From Microthrixaceae bacterium (GTDB lineage Bacteria > Actinomycetota > Acidimicrobiia > Acidimicrobiales > Microtrichaceae), in NCBI GenBank assembly GCA_020637215.1, contig JACJWI010000005.1:62001-126000 (forward strand): a stretch of DNA of 64,000 bases, given 5' to 3'. The position numbers were made by a program, and so were the translations under genes. The notes below the pieces were generated by a model that was not told the origin of the DNA, did not search any database, and saw only the letters and a list, made by a program, of their open reading frames with translations. Each line of letters opens with the position of its first letter. Position 1 is the first letter of the stretch. This document shows positions 60,367 through 64,000 of this stretch, one piece after another.

Positions 60367-60957
60367 TCAGGCTCCGGGACCGAAGACGGCGACGACGACG
60401 GGCTCCGCGCACTCCGCGCCGACGGCGACCGGGTCGCGGTCGGGTTCGAACACGTGGCGGACGAACCCGGTGAGCAGCTGTCCGACGATCAGCTTGGCCG
60501 CGGTGGATGGATCGTCGACCTCGGGGACGAACCGCTCGATCCAGCCGCGGGTGGCCGGCTCGAGCAGCTCGAGCAGCGCCTGGCCGACCGGCAGGACGGC
60601 GGCCTCGCCGTGCATGCCCTCGCTGATGAGCAGCCGCCAGATCGACTGCTCCTCGAGCGCCCCCGCCCACACGTGGCCGAACAGCGACCGGAGCCGGTCC
60701 GCGGCGTCGGCGGCGGGGTCGATCGGGAAGGCGTCCGACATCCTGCTGCCGTACTGGCGCTCGGCGACCACCGCGGCGAGCAGGGCGTCCTTGGACTCGA
60801 AGTAGTGGTAGATCGCCGCGACCTGCAGGTCACAGGCCGAGGCGAGCTGCCGCATGGTCATGCCCTTGGCGCCGCGCTCGGACATCAACCGCAGCGCGGT
60901 GTCCAGGATGTGGTCGCGCTGGTTGGGTCGCGTCGCGACGGAGTGGGCGGTCGGCAT
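60367..60957 (-). CDS. TetR-family transcriptional regulator
   Basis: A 196-residue regulator with one canonical TetR HTH at about residues 14-60: RDHILDTALRLMSERGAKGM, MRQLASACDLQVAAIYHYFE and SKDALLAAVVAER. The C-terminal ligand-binding domain is not specific. No obvious operator palindrome was found upstream, and its targets are unknown. It contrasts with the double-HTH proteins at 1996-4716, which carry two such modules. Confidence 0.93.
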   Translation of the reverse strand: MPTAHSVATRPNQRDHILDTALRLMSERGAKGMTMRQLASACDLQVAAIYHYFESKDALLAAVVAERQYGSRMSDAFPIDPAADAADRLRSLFGHVWAGALEEQSIWRLLISEGMHGEAAVLPVGQALLELLEPATRGWIERFVPEVDDPSTAAKLIVGQLLTGFVRHVFEPDRDPVAVGAECAEPVVVAVFGPGA

Positions 60958-61328
60958 GGCCTCAGTGTGTCAGGTGCGGCTCGCGGCGGGCGCGACCCGA
61001 CGGGTGGGTCCGCTCAGCCTCAATCCACCGATTCGGTTCTTGGGGTGACGGTGACGGCTGCTGGTGGTTGCCGTCTGGTGATCGGGCGGCGCCGGTGTGG
61101 TTCGGGGCGCGTTGAAGCTGGCGTCGCGGCTCGTGGGTTGTCGGCGCTCAGGGTGGTGTGGGCGTGCGCCGGCCGCTGGGCGGGTTCAGCCTGACGGGGC
61201 GGGCAACGCCCGGAGGGCGTTGAGGGTGTCGGTGAACGGAAGGCACGGCGTCAATTGTCACACCAGGGCATCTGTGCGAGGCTGAAGCTGGCGAGTCGGC
61301 CGGAGGCTTCGAGGAAGGGCGCAATCGT
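60958..61328. other. 371-bp intergenic region at the boundary to a compositionally different segment
   Basis: No gene is supported here. There is an 8-bp hairpin CAACGCCC/GGGCGTTG (61204-61222) with a 3-nt loop and two copies of TGAAGCTGGCG (61108-61118 approximately and about 61281). The ribosome site GAGGAAGG (61311-61318) of the next gene lies at its end. Confidence 0.6.
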
Positions 61329-62438
61329 ATGCCTGGAAAGAGGCGGAACCTCGTTCGCGGGTTCGGGCCTATCTGTGTGGCACTTCTCGCTGTCGTCTCG
61401 GCGTGCTCAGGCGACGAGAGAGTTGTTGCTAACGCTGACACCGCACTTAGCGTCGAGCCTCTCGCCCAAGGATTTGTTGCGGCTGCGGCGCCAGATTCGA
61501 TCGTCGCCGCCGGGGGGCTACACCTCGACGGTTCAAAGGCAACGATTGGATCGTCTGTGTGGAAGTGGAGAACAGAAAGCGCGACCTGGTCGGCACTCCC
61601 GCACCTGCCCGACAACTTGCTTGCTGTCGGGGTAGCCTCGGTCGGCGCAAACACGTTTGTGGTGGCGCGCGACTGCACGTCGTTCCCGGAAGCAACCGAC
61701 CTCGCCAGCGATTGTCACCGCACAGTCGTTGTCAGGTTGGTCGACGGCTCGTGGACCGTCGTCGAACCTCCGCACGATGTCGTCAACCCCGTGTCATCGA
61801 TCGGATTGGTCGGCCAAGTGGGCCAGCGATACCTGCTGCTGGAGTTGTCCGGATCACCTACGGCGTTTTTCGCCGTGTTTGATGTCCAGACTTCGAAGTG
61901 GAGTACGGTTCCAAGACCCGAGCTTCCGGCTGAGCAAATGATGACCGGACTGTGCTTCTCTGACGGACACATACTCGGATACGCGACCGGTATCGTCTCC
62001 TCCCCCGAGGTGACTTCGGACGCGGTCAGTTTGGTGGCTCTCGATGAGCACCTTCAGTGGTCGAAGGTACTCACTCCAGGGAAGGTGAAGTTCCCACGAA
62101 ACAACAGCTCGTCCTTGTGTGCAGCTGATTCGCTTATTCTTCAAACCACGGCGGACGAGATGACCGTGTTGTTCGTCGACAGCAACGACGAACCGGCGCT
62201 CAGAGCGATTCCGCCTCCGGCTCCGATCGAAGCGCTTCCGGGTCCGGGAGTTCCCCCGCTTGGGACCATCGATCGGCAAATCGTCTCAGTTCCGCGAGAT
62301 GGCAAGGAGCAACTGTCAAGCCTTGGGTCGCTCTCCTCGGGAAATCCGATTCTTGGGCTGAGCGACACGGCGAGGGCCTATGTCTTGTACGACGTCGGGA
62401 GCGACAAGATGCCCGCTGTTCAATTGGTTGGCGACTGA
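61329..62438 (+). CDS. Secreted lipoprotein of unknown function
   Basis: A 369-residue protein that I do not recognise. MPGKRRNLVRGFGPICVALL leads to a lipobox AVVSAC with Cys26. The mature part has repeated short strands with W and hydrophobic residues (SSVWKWRTESATWSALPHLP; VDGSWTVVEPP; VQTSKWSTVPRPELP), suggesting a beta-propeller or Kelch-like fold. Codon use is markedly less GC-biased than in the rest of the window (more TTG, TCG, AAA and TTT), which points to transfer. Its TGA overlaps the next ATG by one base, so the two are coupled. Confidence 0.75.
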   Translation: MPGKRRNLVRGFGPICVALLAVVSACSGDERVVANADTALSVEPLAQGFVAAAAPDSIVAAGGLHLDGSKATIGSSVWKWRTESATWSALPHLPDNLLAVGVASVGANTFVVARDCTSFPEATDLASDCHRTVVVRLVDGSWTVVEPPHDVVNPVSSIGLVGQVGQRYLLLELSGSPTAFFAVFDVQTSKWSTVPRPELPAEQMMTGLCFSDGHILGYATGIVSSPEVTSDAVSLVALDEHLQWSKVLTPGKVKFPRNNSSSLCAADSLILQTTADEMTVLFVDSNDEPALRAIPPPAPIEALPGPGVPPLGTIDRQIVSVPRDGKEQLSSLGSLSSGNPILGLSDTARAYVLYDVGSDKMPAVQLVGD

Positions 62439-63277
62439 TGGGACATCGACTGCTCGCGAAGACATTGGTAGTGGGAGCCCTTACCCTCGGAGCCGTCAGT
62501 GTCCCGGCTGGCGCGACGGTCACACCAACTTCGTACATGACGTTCAACATCGCCGGCGCTGCAGGAGCTCCGTACACAACCGCAGATCATTCGAACTCGA
62601 TCACGAGCGGCGATCCCTATCTAAGACAGCAACACGCGATGCCCATCGTGTACATAGCCCAGGCGTCTCAGCCGACGGGCATCGCTGTTCAGGAAGATTG
62701 TGACAATACAGATCCGAACATCACCGATGCGCGCGAATACCTCATGGGGGAATTGGCGTCTCGAGGATACCAGTACTTCGGTGTGAATACGAAGACGTTG
62801 ACAACGAGGCATTGCGTCCAAGGCACGTGGATATTTGCCAAAGGGACGTACGCGTGGGCCGACTATCTATGGCTTCCGGGGACAACGGAGGGTGAATCTC
62901 GAGCAGCCGTCTGCATGCGTACTGTCGTGTTCGTCCAAGTGGCCAACTGCTCGAGTCACCTGACAACGGCGGCTGGGGATCAGCAGCAGCAATCCTTCTC
63001 TTTTTGGGCGTTTGCCGAGCAGCAAGTCCCGTATTCATTCGCCGTGTGGTCGGGTGGCGACTTTAATACCAACAACCTCAACGTCCTGTATCCATGGTCA
63101 ATGAACTCCTCCGAAGGCGATACCACGCTCGCTCGAAATACCTTCGGAAGCAAGAAGATCGATTATTCGTGGGGCAGGTTGCCGATCGGCCAGGCTGCGG
63201 GAGGTTCCGTCGTCGCTGGCGCCCCGAACTACTCCGACCACAACTATGTGTTCGCCCCGTTCAACTGGGTGTACTAG
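62438..63277 (+). CDS. Secreted endonuclease/exonuclease/phosphatase-fold protein
   Basis: A 279-residue protein with a signal peptide (about residues 1-26, ending VPAGA). The mature part matches the DNase I/sphingomyelinase (EEP) fold: YMTFNIAG gives the first Asn, GIAVQEDC the metal-binding Glu, WSGGDFNTNNLN the GDFN loop, KIDYSWGR the Asp and NYSDHNYVFAPF the catalytic Asp-His. All catalytic positions look present. It could be a secreted nuclease or phosphodiesterase. Like its partner gene it uses less GC-rich codons, and an IS30 element begins right after its TAG stop. A few cysteines suggest disulfides. Confidence 0.82.
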   Translation: MGHRLLAKTLVVGALTLGAVSVPAGATVTPTSYMTFNIAGAAGAPYTTADHSNSITSGDPYLRQQHAMPIVYIAQASQPTGIAVQEDCDNTDPNITDAREYLMGELASRGYQYFGVNTKTLTTRHCVQGTWIFAKGTYAWADYLWLPGTTEGESRAAVCMRTVVFVQVANCSSHLTTAAGDQQQQSFSFWAFAEQQVPYSFAVWSGGDFNTNNLNVLYPWSMNSSEGDTTLARNTFGSKKIDYSWGRLPIGQAAGGSVVAGAPNYSDHNYVFAPFNWVY

Positions 63278-64000
63278 TGGTCCGTCGCTGAAATAGCGAG
63301 GGCGAGTTCAAGGGGTGACGGCTACAGCCTGGGGTAGGGGTTGAGCCTCCACCGGTCAGATCGTGATGCGGGCGAGATTGCCCGCTGTTCACACACAACC
63401 CCGACCGGTGGAGACGCCCAGCATGCCAGCCCAACCCCTGTCCGCGCCTGAACGCGAAGAGATCCGCGCGGGGATCGAACGCTGTGAGACCGACTCTGTG
63501 ATCGCCGGCCGTCTCGGCCGGCACCGCGCCACGATCAACGCCGAGATCAACCGCAACGGCGGCCGAGCCCGCTACACCGCAACCGCCGCGCAGACCCGAG
63601 CCGACTCGTCGCGGGCTCGCCCGAAGGCCACCAGGTTCGACGCTGATCCGGTACTCGCCGCGCATGTGACCGAACGCCTCGAGGCGAAAGACAGCCCGAT
63701 GACGATCTCGATCGAGTTGGCCCGCGGAACCCACGGCCTGGTCGCCTCGCTCAGCCACGAGTGCATCTACCAGGCCATCTACGCGCACGGCCGACGAGGC
63801 CTGCGAGCCGGACTGCATGAAGGACTGCACCGCAGGCGTCGATGCCGCAAACACCGGGTGTTCGGCCCGCCCGCACCGAAGAAGAGTCCTCTCGGCCTGT
63901 TCAACCCGATCAGCCTCCGACCATCCGTCGCGTTGGAACGTGGCGAGGTCGGCCACCTTGAAGGCGACCTCATCATCGGAGCCGCCAACGCCTCCGCGTT
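63278..64000 (+). mobile_element. IS30-family insertion sequence, right end outside window
   Basis: The element contains an IS30-type transposase that runs off the window. Its left terminus lies somewhere in 63278-63346 but cannot be fixed without the right end. The stretch before the transposase carries an 11-bp inverted repeat, CTCCACCGGTC (63347-63357) and GACCGGTGGAG (63403-63413), enclosing a smaller GCGGGC/GCCCGC hairpin (63368-63385). Such a structure often shields IS transposase genes from outside transcription. Confidence 0.75.
63424..64000 (+). CDS. IS30-family transposase, C-terminus outside window
   Basis: 192 N-terminal residues are visible and remain open to the window end. An HTH_38 domain is at about residues 7-50 (LSAPEREEIRAGIERCETDS, IAGRLGRHRATINAEINRNG). 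The DDE domain begins with GEVGHLEGDLIIGAANAS, where Asp182 is the first catalytic acid. The arrangement GHxEGDLIIG is diagnostic of IS30. The remaining Asp and Glu lie beyond the window, so activity cannot be judged. Confidence 0.92.

Noticed and set aside
61204..61222. The hairpin CAACGCCC/GGGCGTTG as a terminator.
   Set aside because: The stem is short, there is no T-tract, and the leftward TetR gene reads away from it. It is probably chance in GC-rich DNA.

Overview
The window reads as chromosomal DNA of a high-GC actinobacterium. A deep-branching lineage such as Acidimicrobiia fits best: coenzyme F420-type enzymes (LLM and PPOX families), a HelD/HelR-type RNA polymerase ATPase, a DtxR regulator, a DUF1214 protein, paired acyl-CoA dehydrogenases and many GTG starts. 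This placement is inferred from gene content and codon use. No rRNA or tRNA gene and no CRISPR array was seen.

Layout. 1-7.7 kb: haem genes (hemE, partial hemH) divergent from two tandem paralogous regulators that each carry two TetR-like helix-turn-helix modules, then a HelD-like ATPase and a DtxR-family regulator around a long palindrome. 7.7-13.9 kb: a 1,626-residue Lhr helicase, three 60-bp hairpin repeats, and an unrecognised protein with a weak nuclease-like motif. 13.9-22.1 kb: sulfatase, F420-type flavoprotein, MacB/FtsX-type ABC transporter and two glycosyltransferases, all leftward. 22.3-30.1 kb: a giant cyclase/ATPase/TPR signalling protein, 1-Cys peroxiredoxin, a small phasin-like helical protein with its own promoter and terminator, and two adjacent acyltransferase-3 membrane proteins. 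30.3-39.5 kb: both subunits of a second type IIA topoisomerase (ParE-like, ParC-like), separated by a sulfotransferase, a beta-helix lipoprotein, a VOC protein and a DUF1214 protein. 39.5-50.4 kb: amidase and a mostly leftward catabolic block (LLM oxidoreductase, crotonase, SDR, metallo-beta-lactamase hydrolase, two acyl-CoA dehydrogenases) interrupted by a GGDEF-EAL protein. 50.4-61 kb: Pro-rich membrane protein, a second array of three 60-bp hairpins, a double-MgtE transporter, a kinase-like phosphotransferase, a second sulfatase, a degenerate amidohydrolase, a lipoprotein, a GH3 glycosidase, an ArsC-like protein and a TetR regulator. 61.3-64 kb: a compositionally different pair (secreted lipoprotein and secreted endonuclease/exonuclease/phosphatase-fold protein) abutting an IS30-family element that runs off the end.

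Themes: catabolism of acyl-CoA and sulfated compounds (two FGly-type sulfatases, a sulfotransferase, an alkylsulfatase-like hydrolase), cell-envelope glycan and acyl modification, and nucleic-acid maintenance (Lhr, HelD, topoisomerase IV-like enzyme). The strongest unexplained signal is a family of exactly 60-bp, three-copy hairpin arrays at 12651-12830 and 51337-51516, 39 kb apart, each lying between two co-directional genes.
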